Below, in pieces: positions 1-5,973 of a stretch of 6,971 bases of DNA. Within the stretch, counting starts at the first letter, position 1. Each line of letters begins with the position of its first letter. The stretch is from an uncultured Muribaculaceae bacterium (lineage in GTDB: Bacteria; Bacteroidota; Bacteroidia; Bacteroidales; Muribaculaceae): contig CAJTYC010000102.1 of assembly GCA_910584185.1 (NCBI GenBank), forward strand, positions 1 to 6,971, given 5' to 3'. A program made the translations under genes and the position numbers. The notes under the pieces are model-generated. The model worked only from the letters and a program-made list of their open reading frames with translations, had not been told where the DNA came from and searched no databases.

Positions 1-132
1 AAGTATGGATCTATACAATTATTCAAGAATTTATTCTATCATAGCAACTTTTATGTCTGAAAATGTTAATGAACTCTAAAGATTATCAAATTTCAGACTA
101 CTGTAAAGACAAACGAAAAAGTTACCTATGTC

Positions 133-225
133 TCGCAGGCTTGGACGCTTTTTGCGCTTGGCTTTCAGTCACAACCGAAAGGTTGCTCCTTACAGCCAAA
201 CGCAAAAATCGCCTCAAGCCTGCGA
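133..225. repeat. Long imperfect hairpin element with GAAA tetraloop
   Basis: This is a 93-base inverted repeat. The outer arms match perfectly over 11 bp (133-143 with 215-225). After a small internal loop they match again over 8 bp (149-156 with 201-208), then one C/A mismatch, then 6 bp (158-163 with 194-199). At the apex, CAACC (172-176) and GGTTG (181-185) enclose GAAA, a GNRA-type tetraloop. Directly after it, ACCCC/GGGGT (225-236) forms another short palindrome. The symmetry resembles a REP- or MITE-like element or a structured RNA; I do not recognise a named family. It lies immediately upstream of a truncated nuclease-family gene. The hairpin is seen directly; its nature is inference. 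Confidence 0.75.
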
Positions 226-245
226 CCCCTGGGGGTACAAATTTT

Positions 246-404
246 ATGAAACGCGGCCTAAATCATAATCAGGATAAGGGTTATGCTGTGAAGTATGCAT
301 CTGACCCGCGTGAGAAGATTCTGATAGGAGCCAATTTCTCAGCCGATACGCGTACGCTGAGCGGGTGGAAGATTGAGCGGATTGCCGGAAGTGAGGATTG
401 GTGA
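246..404 (+). pseudogene. C-terminal remnant of PD-(D/E)XK nuclease / AAA-ATPase-like family protein
   Basis: The 52 codons from the ATG at 246 encode a tail in which KGYAVKYASDP, then ILIGANFSADTR, then GWKIER match the closing segment of the large Bacteroidetes PD-(D/E)XK nuclease superfamily proteins (DUF1703 type, usually above 500 residues, with an N-terminal AAA-ATPase-like domain). The KGYA...IGxNFS...W pattern is characteristic of that tail. Everything upstream, including the ATPase domain and the nuclease catalytic residues, is absent and replaced by the hairpin element. An open frame runs back to position 63, but its first 60 codons translate the hairpin and AT-rich leader and look non-coding. 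It is probably not functional. The family call rests on recalled motif similarity. Confidence 0.6.
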
Positions 405-490
405 CGATCCCGGCTGTGAAACATTAACCAAGTATGCTTTGTTATAATTAAAGTAGATGTGGACATCATCTTATATGGATGCCTCATCCG

Positions 491-511
491 TAAGTAACGA
501 CTCATTACTTA
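491..511. promoter_or_regulatory. Perfect 7-bp inverted repeat upstream of the PepSY-like gene
   Basis: TAAGTAA (491-497) and TTACTTA (505-511) are separated by 7 bases, about 50 bases before the start codon at 561. It could be an operator half-site pair or a small 5' leader hairpin. It is AT-rich and short, so chance is possible. No convincing Bacteroidetes promoter (TTTG plus TAnnTTTG at correct spacing) was found in 405-560. Confidence 0.3.
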
Positions 512-560
512 AAAACTTCAATTACAAACCACGATTGAAATCAATACTCATACAATACAA

Positions 561-1013
561 ATGAAAATGAAAATCAAGACATTACTTGTTGCTCTTGTAG
601 CTATTTTTGTGTCGGCCACTTGTAGCGCTCGCGATGAATACAGCCGCGATGTGAAAGTGCTTCCTTTGGCTGCAAGAACCATCATCTCTAACCATTTCTC
701 CAAGCTGAAAGTCAATCATATAAAGATAGACAAGAATGTGCTCGAAGGTGATGACTATGACGTGATTATGTCTGACGGCACCGAGATTGAGTTTGACGAC
801 AAGGGTACGCTCAAAGAGGTGGACTGTGGTCGCTATGGGCAAGTGCCCGACGCGCTCGTGCCCAAAGCTATTCGCGATTATGTGAAGCGTGTATATCCGA
901 AGCAGAAAATCACGAAGCTCGATGTGAAGCGCAAGGGATATGAAGTGGAACTCCAATCTGATATCGATCTCGTGTTTGACAAGCAGGGCAACTTCCTGCA
1001 TGTTGACGATTGA
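561..1013 (+). CDS. Exported PepSY-like domain protein (two-repeat, DUF2874-type)
   Basis: A 150-residue protein. Residues 1-23 form a signal peptide: basic MKMKIK, a hydrophobic core LLVALVAIFV, and a probable signal peptidase I site after Cys-Ser-Ala. A lipobox at Cys21 is possible but poor (SATC). The mature part holds two related units, about residues 33-88 and 95-148. Each has a helix (AARTIISNHF; PKAIRDYVKRVYP), a strand with lysines, and an acidic hairpin ending in a D-x-x-G turn (EIEFDDKGTLKEVD; DLVFDKQGNFLHVD). This is the layout of the PepSY-like (PF11396) periplasmic proteins common in Bacteroidales, whose role is not established; inhibitor or protein-binding roles are proposed for PepSY folds. 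Another ATG lies two codons downstream of the chosen one; both give a good signal peptide. The following SDR gene starts 48 bases after the stop, so cotranscription is possible. Confidence 0.85.
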   Translation: MKMKIKTLLVALVAIFVSATCSARDEYSRDVKVLPLAARTIISNHFSKLKVNHIKIDKNVLEGDDYDVIMSDGTEIEFDDKGTLKEVDCGRYGQVPDALVPKAIRDYVKRVYPKQKITKLDVKRKGYEVELQSDIDLVFDKQGNFLHVDD

Positions 1014-1061
1014 TGGAGTGCACATCCAACTAATAAGTAAACACAACCAGAATCTTAAACT

Positions 1062-1862
1062 ATGAAACACATAATAATCATGGGGGCCACATCGGGCATA
1101 GGCCTGAGGGTGGCTGAGATGTATGCAAGAGCCGGATGGCGCGTAGGCGCGGCCGGCCGCAAGGAGAATGTGCTCAAGGAGCTGAAACAGAAATTTCCGG
1201 AGCAAGTGGAATGGGAGCGCATAGATGTGACTGCCGACGATGCCTCGCTAAGGCTTGGCCAGCTAATACATAAGACCGGCGGCATGAACATATATCTCCA
1301 TGTCTCCGGAATCGGCTTCGAGAACAATCGCCTCATAGCCGAAGAGGAACTCTCCACGCTGCAAACCAATGTGATTGGTTTTGCGAGGATGGTGGGCACA
1401 GCCTTCCGCCACTTCAGAGACAAATGCGGAGGCAAAGGTCAGATTGCCGCAATCACCTCGGTGGCCGGCACTAACGGTATCGGCGAATTGGCAAGCTATT
1501 CCTCTTCCAAAAGATTTCAGCAGACATATCTCACGGCCCTCGAGCAGCTCTCCAACATGCAGGGAATGAACATGACATTCACTGACATACGCCCTGGTTG
1601 GGTTCGCACACCGTTGCTGAAGCCGGATAGGAAATATCCCTTCACCATGGAGCTCGATGAGGTGGCGCCATTGGTGGTGCGTGCAATACGCACCAAGAGG
1701 AGGGTAGCGGTGATAGACTGGCGCTGGAATATCGGTTATCAGCTCTGGCGGCTAATCCCGAACTGCCTGTGGGTAAAGCTCGATGTCCCGGTGTCGCAAC
1801 CCGCCAATCCGCGTCAGGAAAAGCAGAATGCCGCCATAGAGGCCGCAACAGCCAACCCATAA
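1062..1862 (+). CDS. Short-chain dehydrogenase/reductase (classical SDR, NADP-type)
   Basis: A 266-residue cytoplasmic oxidoreductase with a Rossmann fold. The nucleotide-binding glycine motif GATSGIG is at residues 8-14. Arg33-Lys34 follow beta-strand 2, where basic residues favour NADP(H) over NAD(H). Asp55 lies in the usual adenine-contacting position. The classical NNAG motif is altered to HVSG (80-83). The catalytic tetrad is present as Asn103, Ser133, Tyr146 and Lys150 (YSSSK), followed by RPGWVRT (177-183). The C-terminus is extended with a tryptophan-rich stretch (about 220-240) and a Gln/Ala-rich tail, longer than the typical 240-250 residues. The substrate cannot be deduced. It starts 48 bases after the PepSY-like gene and ends about 65 bases before a strong terminator. 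No good Shine-Dalgarno is visible, as is usual for Bacteroidetes. Confidence 0.9.
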   Translation: MKHIIIMGATSGIGLRVAEMYARAGWRVGAAGRKENVLKELKQKFPEQVEWERIDVTADDASLRLGQLIHKTGGMNIYLHVSGIGFENNRLIAEEELSTLQTNVIGFARMVGTAFRHFRDKCGGKGQIAAITSVAGTNGIGELASYSSSKRFQQTYLTALEQLSNMQGMNMTFTDIRPGWVRTPLLKPDRKYPFTMELDEVAPLVVRAIRTKRRVAVIDWRWNIGYQLWRLIPNCLWVKLDVPVSQPANPRQEKQNAAIEAATANP

Positions 1863-1928
1863 ATTAAAGGCAGCTTCCCACGAATCGCACCACAAACGCT
1901 CGTTACATTACGTTGATAAAATAAAACT

Positions 1929-1960
1929 AAGACCACGCCTTCCCTTTGAGGCGTGGTCTT
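1929..1960. terminator. Strong intrinsic terminator, probably bidirectional
   Basis: A perfect 12-bp stem (AAGACCACGCCT, 1929-1940, with AGGCGTGGTCTT, 1949-1960) encloses an 8-base loop and is followed by TTTGTTT. On the minus strand the stem is followed by a T-rich run (AGTTTTATTTTA). It lies between the convergent SDR gene (ending 1862) and the SusE/F-like gene (ending 2042), so it can serve both. Confidence 0.92.
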
Positions 1961-2041
1961 TTTGTTTGGAGTGAAGACAATTATCTCTGACTCGGTTTGG
2001 TTGCGTGATTGCTGCCCTTGGTATGGGGCTGCCATATGAAG

Positions 2042-3406
2042 TTAGATGATATGTAATTTCACGGTTTCGCCATTGATTGTTACGAGGTATATGCCCGATG
2101 AGAGCTGGCCAGTGACAGGTCCGGAGATGTGGTTGCCGAGGCTGGATACCGTCTGGCCCATAAGATTGCAAACCATCACTTCTGAGGCCTGCTCCACATC
2201 GGCATAGATACGGTTGTCCGAAACGTAAACGCGATGTGTAGCCGCATTGACTTCACTTACCGATGCGGAGTTGTTGCCGTTGCTCGGAGTAGCCTCCTCG
2301 GTCGAAGCACCCAAGTATTCTGATTTGAGAGTCTCATCTTTAGTGTTGACGGTCAGACGATAGATGCCATCTTTAGCGATGGTCCATTTGAGGTCATCTC
2401 CACCGGAGATTCGGGCATCGCTCAAGCCTTCGGCAAGCATGTCGGCCACATATGGGTGATAAGTCTCCTCTGTCCAACTTTCTGCTGTAAGTATCTTAAA
2501 TTTGTTGGGTTCCTCTTCCTGTCCGACACGGAGTTCTCCCTGCCATATAAGTTCTTCGGGAGAGTCCGGATTTGGGATAAATCTCTTGTTGCTCTCATCC
2601 CAGTAGTTCCAGTTAAGTTCGCAGCAACCTCCCACTATATAGAGCACCGGGCGCGGTGTAAATTTGCGTCCTTGATATGCCATATTGTTCTTATCAACAT
2701 ATAGAGTGTAGTCTCCCTTGGTTGCCACGCTCCAACCTCGGGAATCCTTATCGACGGCCTTCATGCCTGAGGTCATGCCTTTGCCGAAAGATAAGTCTAC
2801 ATCGTCATACATCGGACCGTAATATACAGTTTTGTCAGATATTTGAGGAGTGTTGATGAGCAACACATTACCCGGCTTGCACGATACCGTCTTCTTGAAC
2901 TCCACATCATACATGTCATTGAGTTCGATGATTTGGTTGTCTACGGCCGACCCGGTCACATAGAGCTTCTCGGCAGAGGGCACTCCCGAAGTTGCCTCCG
3001 TCACGCTCATCTTCATGTTGCGCAAGTCAACGATTACCCGATAGTCGCCGGTTTGGGGCATCTTGAATTTCCAATCCTTACCATTCAAATCCCACGCGGC
3101 GTAGAAGTCGAGATTGTAAGACTTGGAGAGTTCCACAGTGACATCTGGAGCGGCTGAAAGCACGTTTTTATACCAGCTTTTAGTGTTCAGAAACTTAAAC
3201 TCTTCAGCTCCTTTCAGTTCTCCTTCCCATTCGAACACTCCATTGTCTATTTTTCTCATTTCAAGAGCCTGGGTGTCGCTCCAACCGGCGGTGGTCGCCG
3301 GCCCCACTATGTAGAGCTGGCTATATTCTATGGAGTTGCTTAAATCCTGAGCGTTGGCAGCGAATGCCGACAGGATTATTGCACATGTCAATTCTAATCT
3401 TCTCAT
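2042..3406 (-). CDS. Secreted SusE/SusF-like carbohydrate-binding protein with T9SS type A sorting domain
   Basis: A 454-residue protein. Residues 1-19 are a signal peptidase I signal ending Ala-Asn-Ala before Gln20; the only early Cys (residue 8) is not in a lipobox. Three SusE/SusF-type beta-sandwich units follow, at about 30-136, 147-246 and 254-365. Their entry strands are LYIVGPATTAGW, LYVTGSAVDN and LYIVGGCCELNW, with EWEGEL...FKFL and IWQGEL...FKIL motifs in the first and third. These modules bind starch-like glucans in SusE/F. A linker (about 367-388, Ser/Asn/Thr-rich) leads to a C-terminal domain (389-454) with the NLMGQTV, LSSGIYLV and final-strand features of T9SS type A sorting domains. 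SusE and SusF are normally lipoproteins, so this one appears to be delivered by T9SS instead. It starts 8 bases after a GH31 fragment that has its own sorting domain, suggesting an alpha-glucan- or xyloside-processing operon. The intended promoter may have been lost with the upstream deletion. Confidence 0.85.
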   Translation of the reverse strand: MRRLELTCAIILSAFAANAQDLSNSIEYSQLYIVGPATTAGWSDTQALEMRKIDNGVFEWEGELKGAEEFKFLNTKSWYKNVLSAAPDVTVELSKSYNLDFYAAWDLNGKDWKFKMPQTGDYRVIVDLRNMKMSVTEATSGVPSAEKLYVTGSAVDNQIIELNDMYDVEFKKTVSCKPGNVLLINTPQISDKTVYYGPMYDDVDLSFGKGMTSGMKAVDKDSRGWSVATKGDYTLYVDKNNMAYQGRKFTPRPVLYIVGGCCELNWNYWDESNKRFIPNPDSPEELIWQGELRVGQEEEPNKFKILTAESWTEETYHPYVADMLAEGLSDARISGGDDLKWTIAKDGIYRLTVNTKDETLKSEYLGASTEEATPSNGNNSASVSEVNAATHRVYVSDNRIYADVEQASEVMVCNLMGQTVSSLGNHISGPVTGQLSSGIYLVTINGETVKLHII

Positions 3407-3414
3407 ATCTATGC

Positions 3415-4406
3415 TTATTTTACGAATTTGGTGGAAATGGCAGAATTGCCGGTAACGATGCGGCAGAGGTAGAACTGCTCAGGCAATTCAGATATATTCT
3501 CACATATTGCATCTACATTTGAATATCTGTAGTTAGCAAACATCTGGCCTGTGAGATTGCAGAGCGAAAGGTCCACCGAATCCAGTTTCTTGCCAAATGA
3601 AGCCTCTACACATTCTGTGTCGGAGTTATATTTAAAGCTGTATCCGTTGTCTGCAATCACGTTAGCAACTGCCGACGACTGCTGTTTCACCTTTATGCGA
3701 AGCTCATTGTTGCAGTTGGTCGATGCGACGCGAAGTGTGAGAGTCTTTGATTTTGCATCATATTCATATTTGTCGGCACTCACAGCATTGCCCGATATTG
3801 AGATGCTTTCAGGTGCGTTGCAGTTGTAGATTTTGAAGGTATATGCACGTGAGTCTTTAAGCCCGCTCACTTTGCCGGTTGCCACTCTTGGCTCAATCAC
3901 ATACTCATCTTCAGTGCCGTTAGATGTACTCACCAACTTGGTTACTGCATAGTTTTTGTCATAATCGGCATTGTTGCCGTTATCTTCATAGAGTGATGTC
4001 TCGCCATTGGCACCGGCCACCACATTGATTATCAAATCGTCGGGATGCTCAGTTACATTCTTCACGCTTTCAGGGTTGAACGGTATCATTGCGCCCTGCT
4101 TGAAGAAGTAGGGAATCTGCTCTTGTGTAAACGACATCTTTCTGACGCACGGCCCTTCTATCAGCTCGTTGGTGGCTGCGCTCCACCACTTGCCTACAGG
4201 AAACCATATCTGCTTGGTGCTGACTCCATTGACTGCTGCTTCTGTGATTGGTGCTACGAGAATGTCGTTGCCAAACATATATTCACCTTCATATGAGTAT
4301 GCCTCCTCTGTTTCGGGGAAATCGTAATAAAGCGGACGGCATATGGAGATGCCGGTGTCGTAGGCTTCGCGAGCCATGGTGTAGATATAGGGGAATGTAG
4401 AGAGCT
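3415..4406 (-). pseudogene. N-terminally truncated GH31 alpha-glucosidase/alpha-xylosidase with T9SS sorting domain
   Basis: About 330 codons of the 3' part of a family 31 glycoside hydrolase gene. Numbering from the TTG at 4425, homology begins near residue 8 with LSTFPYIYTMAREAYDTG and continues through RPLYYDFP (30-37), FGNDILVAPI (51-60), WFPVGKWW (74-81) and IPYFFKQGAMIP (104-115). These are the end of the catalytic barrel and the proximal beta-sandwich. A distal domain (LYEDNG, 145-150; DUF5110-like) follows, then a T9SS-type C-terminal domain (about 260-336, with NLTGQMF). Missing are the signal peptide, the N-terminal domain, and both catalytic aspartates, so it cannot be an active enzyme. 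Intact relatives are roughly 700-900 residues. The break point coincides with an IS66-type remnant read from the other strand. No plausible ATG exists at the break. Family call is confident; specificity is not determinable. Confidence 0.88.
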
Positions 4407-4528
4407 GCCGGCTCAACAACAACAACCCCTTCGACTATCTGTGCTCTCTGTTCCGAAAGATGCGAACCAGCCTTGACGATGTCGGCAAACGGGCACTTTT
4501 GCCCGACCGCTGGATCCCGGAATGTTAA
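4400..4528 (+). mobile_element. C-terminal remnant of an IS66-family transposase
   Basis: On the plus strand the frame ending at TAA 4526-4528 reads ESCRLNNNNPFDYLCSLF, then KMRTSLDDVGKRALLPDRW. This matches the IS66 C-terminal element (PF13817-like), with its Leu-Asn-x-x-Asn-Pro-x-x-Tyr-Leu core and the terminal LLPDRW or LLPWNW. Only about 42 of the roughly 500 residues remain, with no DDE catalytic residues. The fragment is oriented so that its broken end faces the broken end of the GH31 gene, and the two readings overlap for a few bases around 4400-4412. I could not identify the terminal inverted repeat or a target duplication downstream of the stop. The family call is by motif recall. 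Confidence 0.7.
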
Positions 4529-4563
4529 AAACGCAATCCCTATTAATTTTTTGAGTCTTGCTG

Positions 4564-4586
4564 AATCCCTGATAAAATCAGGGATT
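4564..4586. terminator. 10-bp hairpin overlapping the kinase fragment's stop codon
   Basis: AATCCCTGAT (4564-4573) and ATCAGGGATT (4577-4586) form a perfect 10-bp stem with a 3-base loop. The stop codon of the minus-strand FGGY kinase fragment (4585-4587) overlaps the stem, so a transcription-termination or 3'-protection role for that gene is the simplest reading. No T-run directly follows it on either strand, which weakens the case. A third copy of AATCCCT lies at 4535-4541 and could pair alternatively with 4580-4586. Confidence 0.45.
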
Positions 4587-4826
4587 AAACCGATGCGCCG
4601 CGGAGTTTGGACCGTTTACCGAGATATTTGTTGAATCCTTCCACATCGGCTGCTTCCGGCTCTATGCGGCTGCCGAGTTCGCCGGCAAATACATCTGCCT
4701 CCAGGAAGTCGGGCAATGTGCGTTCCTCAGTGTTGTTCACAAAGTAGCTTGCTAATAGGGCCATGCCCCATGCGCCACCTTCTCCGGCAGTCTCCATCAC
4801 CGAGATGGGGGAGTCGAGGGCGGCCT
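4585..4826 (-). pseudogene. C-terminal remnant of an FGGY-family carbohydrate kinase
   Basis: About 80 codons beginning near ALDSPISVMETAGEGG and continuing with AWGMALLASY and PEAADVEGFNKYL. This is the closing ATP-domain segment of FGGY sugar kinases of the L-ribulokinase/xylulokinase type found in Bacteroidales, where METAGEGGAxGxALLA is a hallmark near the C-terminus. Intact proteins are about 500-530 residues, so roughly 85% is missing, including the substrate-binding domain and the catalytic Asp. The open frame continues upstream to a GTG at 4929, but those 35 codons are lipoprotein sequence read in another frame. The stop lies in a hairpin. The substrate cannot be assigned; a pentulose would fit a neighbouring GH31 alpha-xylosidase, but that is speculation. 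Confidence 0.75.
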
Positions 4827-4879
4827 GATTGGTTGGAAAGTACGTGGAGTGAAGTTGTGTCTCCCTGAAGTTCTTTCTT

Positions 4880-5002
4880 TTACTTGGCTGCATCGCGTCC
4901 CGCAATTGCCGAGGCATCGTCACCGGCACTCTTGGTGCCGCCGCAGTTGGTCATTGCAGCCAGTATTGCAAGCAATGATGTGATACTCAATAAGTTTTTC
5001 AT
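4880..5002 (-). pseudogene. 5' fragment of a small lipoprotein gene
   Basis: From the ATG at 5002 the frame encodes 40 residues: MKNLLSITSLLAILAAMTNC, then GGTKSAGDDASAIAGRDAAK and a stop. Residues 1-19 form a lipoprotein-type signal with Cys20 followed by Gly-Gly, typical of Bacteroidetes lipoproteins although the lipobox (MTNC) is loose. A 20-residue mature part is too short for a normal product. Past the stop the same frame continues KKELQGDTTSLHVLSN until about 4833, where the kinase fragment begins in a different frame. The likely history is a lipoprotein gene fused by deletion to the kinase gene and then interrupted by an in-frame stop. The ELQG reading faintly recalls the start of META/HslJ-type domains, but this is weak. 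An upstream in-frame ATG at 5011 is an alternative start. Confidence 0.5.
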
Positions 5003-5090
5003 AATTTGCATATAGGTTAATCCGACAGATGTCTTCACACCTGATGGAATATTTTTACGATACAATTTGCAATGTAATTATTTATTTCGC

Positions 5091-5134
5091 TTTCGGTCGA
5101 CGAGCTAACGACAATGATGATTGTGTCACCGAAA
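5091..5134. promoter_or_regulatory. Nested inverted repeat in divergent intergenic region
   Basis: TTTCGGT (5091-5097) pairs with ACCGAAA (5128-5134). The helix continues with GAC (5099-5101) and GTC (5125-5127), leaving one bulged C, for 10 bp in all. Inside it, ACAAT (5111-5115) and ATTGT (5120-5124) form a second hairpin around GATG. The element lies between the minus-strand lipoprotein start (5002) and the plus-strand hdhA start (5197). It could be an operator, a leader RNA structure or a terminator-like repeat. No recognisable riboswitch signature is present. Confidence 0.45.
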
Positions 5135-5196
5135 CTCCCCGTATTTAAATCAACCTTTGTTGCAGATTGATTGTTTCTATTGCAAATAGTTATATT

Positions 5197-5973
5197 ATGG
5201 ATATATGTAGTTTATTTGATTTAAAAGGAAAAGTGGCAATTGTGACAGGCGGCGGCGATGGCATAGGCAAGGCTTCTTGCCGCATTTTGGCTGCCGCCGG
5301 AGCAAGTGTTGTAGTGAGCGACATTTCATTGGATAAGGCTACGGCGGTAGCTGAAGAGATAAAAAGTTCAGGAGGGGTGGCCATTCCCACCGTGTGCAAT
5401 GTGCTAAAGGAGGAAGACCTCAAGGCTCTCGTAGACTTGGCGGTGCAGACGTATGGCACTGTCAATATCCTTGTCAATAATGCCGGTATGGGAGGTGGCG
5501 GCAGGGAAAATCCATTTAAGATTGACCGTGCGTATGTGGAACGTATATATGACATTAATGTATTTGCTCCATGGTCGCTCTGCAAGTATGCGGCTCCGCA
5601 TATGGAAAAATCAGGCTATGGCAGCATCATCAACATCAGCTCTATGAGCAGCCTGAACAATGACCCGGGCATGGCAATATACGGTTCATCGAAGGCCGCC
5701 CTCAATCATCTGGCCTCGAACCTCGCCTGCGATTACGGCCCGATGGGCATACGCATAAACAACGTGGGTCCCGGTGCAACTCGCACGAGTGCCCTGAGCA
5801 CGGTGCTGACCCCGGAAATCATGCAGAAAATGCTTGCACATACCCCGATTAAGTGTCTAGGCGAAGTCGATGACATTGCCGGCGCGGTGCTATACTTCGC
5901 TTCGCCCATATCTAATTGGGTAAGCGGCCAGACACTAATGGTAAACGGCGGAGGAGTCCAGACACTCGACTGA
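5197..5973 (+). CDS. 7-alpha-hydroxysteroid dehydrogenase-like SDR (HdhA type)
   Basis: A 258-residue classical SDR. It has TGGGDGIG (17-24), Asp42 after beta-strand 2 (favouring NAD+), NNAG (94-97), and the catalytic residues Asn121, Ser149, Tyr162 and Lys166 (YGSSK). From memory, it resembles Escherichia coli HdhA (255 residues) more than generic SDRs: ASVVVSDI, VNILVNNAG, TPEIMQKMLAHTPI and the closing SNWVSGQTLMVNGGGVQ all have close counterparts there. HdhA oxidises the 7-alpha-hydroxyl of bile acids such as cholate and chenodeoxycholate to 7-oxo products with NAD+. A bile-acid role fits a gut organism but is inference, since SDR substrates often diverge. The ATG at 5197 is chosen because it reproduces the HdhA N-terminal length; an in-frame TTG at 5167 would add ten unlikely residues. 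It appears monocistronic, with a structured 5' region upstream. Confidence 0.85.
   Translation: MDICSLFDLKGKVAIVTGGGDGIGKASCRILAAAGASVVVSDISLDKATAVAEEIKSSGGVAIPTVCNVLKEEDLKALVDLAVQTYGTVNILVNNAGMGGGGRENPFKIDRAYVERIYDINVFAPWSLCKYAAPHMEKSGYGSIINISSMSSLNNDPGMAIYGSSKAALNHLASNLACDYGPMGIRINNVGPGATRTSALSTVLTPEIMQKMLAHTPIKCLGEVDDIAGAVLYFASPISNWVSGQTLMVNGGGVQTLD

Noticed and set aside
63..404. 113-codon open frame as an intact gene
   Set aside because: The first 60 codons translate the hairpin and AT-rich leader; only the last ~45 resemble a known protein family, so only that part is reported.
425..445. Bacteroidetes-type promoter around TATGCTTTG upstream of the PepSY-like gene
   Set aside because: It has three rather than two bases between TA and TTTG and no TTTG box at the proper upstream spacing.
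582..1205. 207-codon minus-strand open frame
   Set aside because: It lies antisense to the PepSY-like and SDR genes, which have clear family motifs and signals; its translation has no recognisable features.
4827..4929. GTG start at 4929 for the kinase-tail frame as a 114-residue protein
   Set aside because: Residues 1-35 are lipoprotein-gene sequence read out of frame; no kinase homology begins before about 4826.
5167..5196. Upstream TTG start for hdhA
   Set aside because: It would add ten residues absent from HdhA proteins; the ATG at 5197 gives the expected length.
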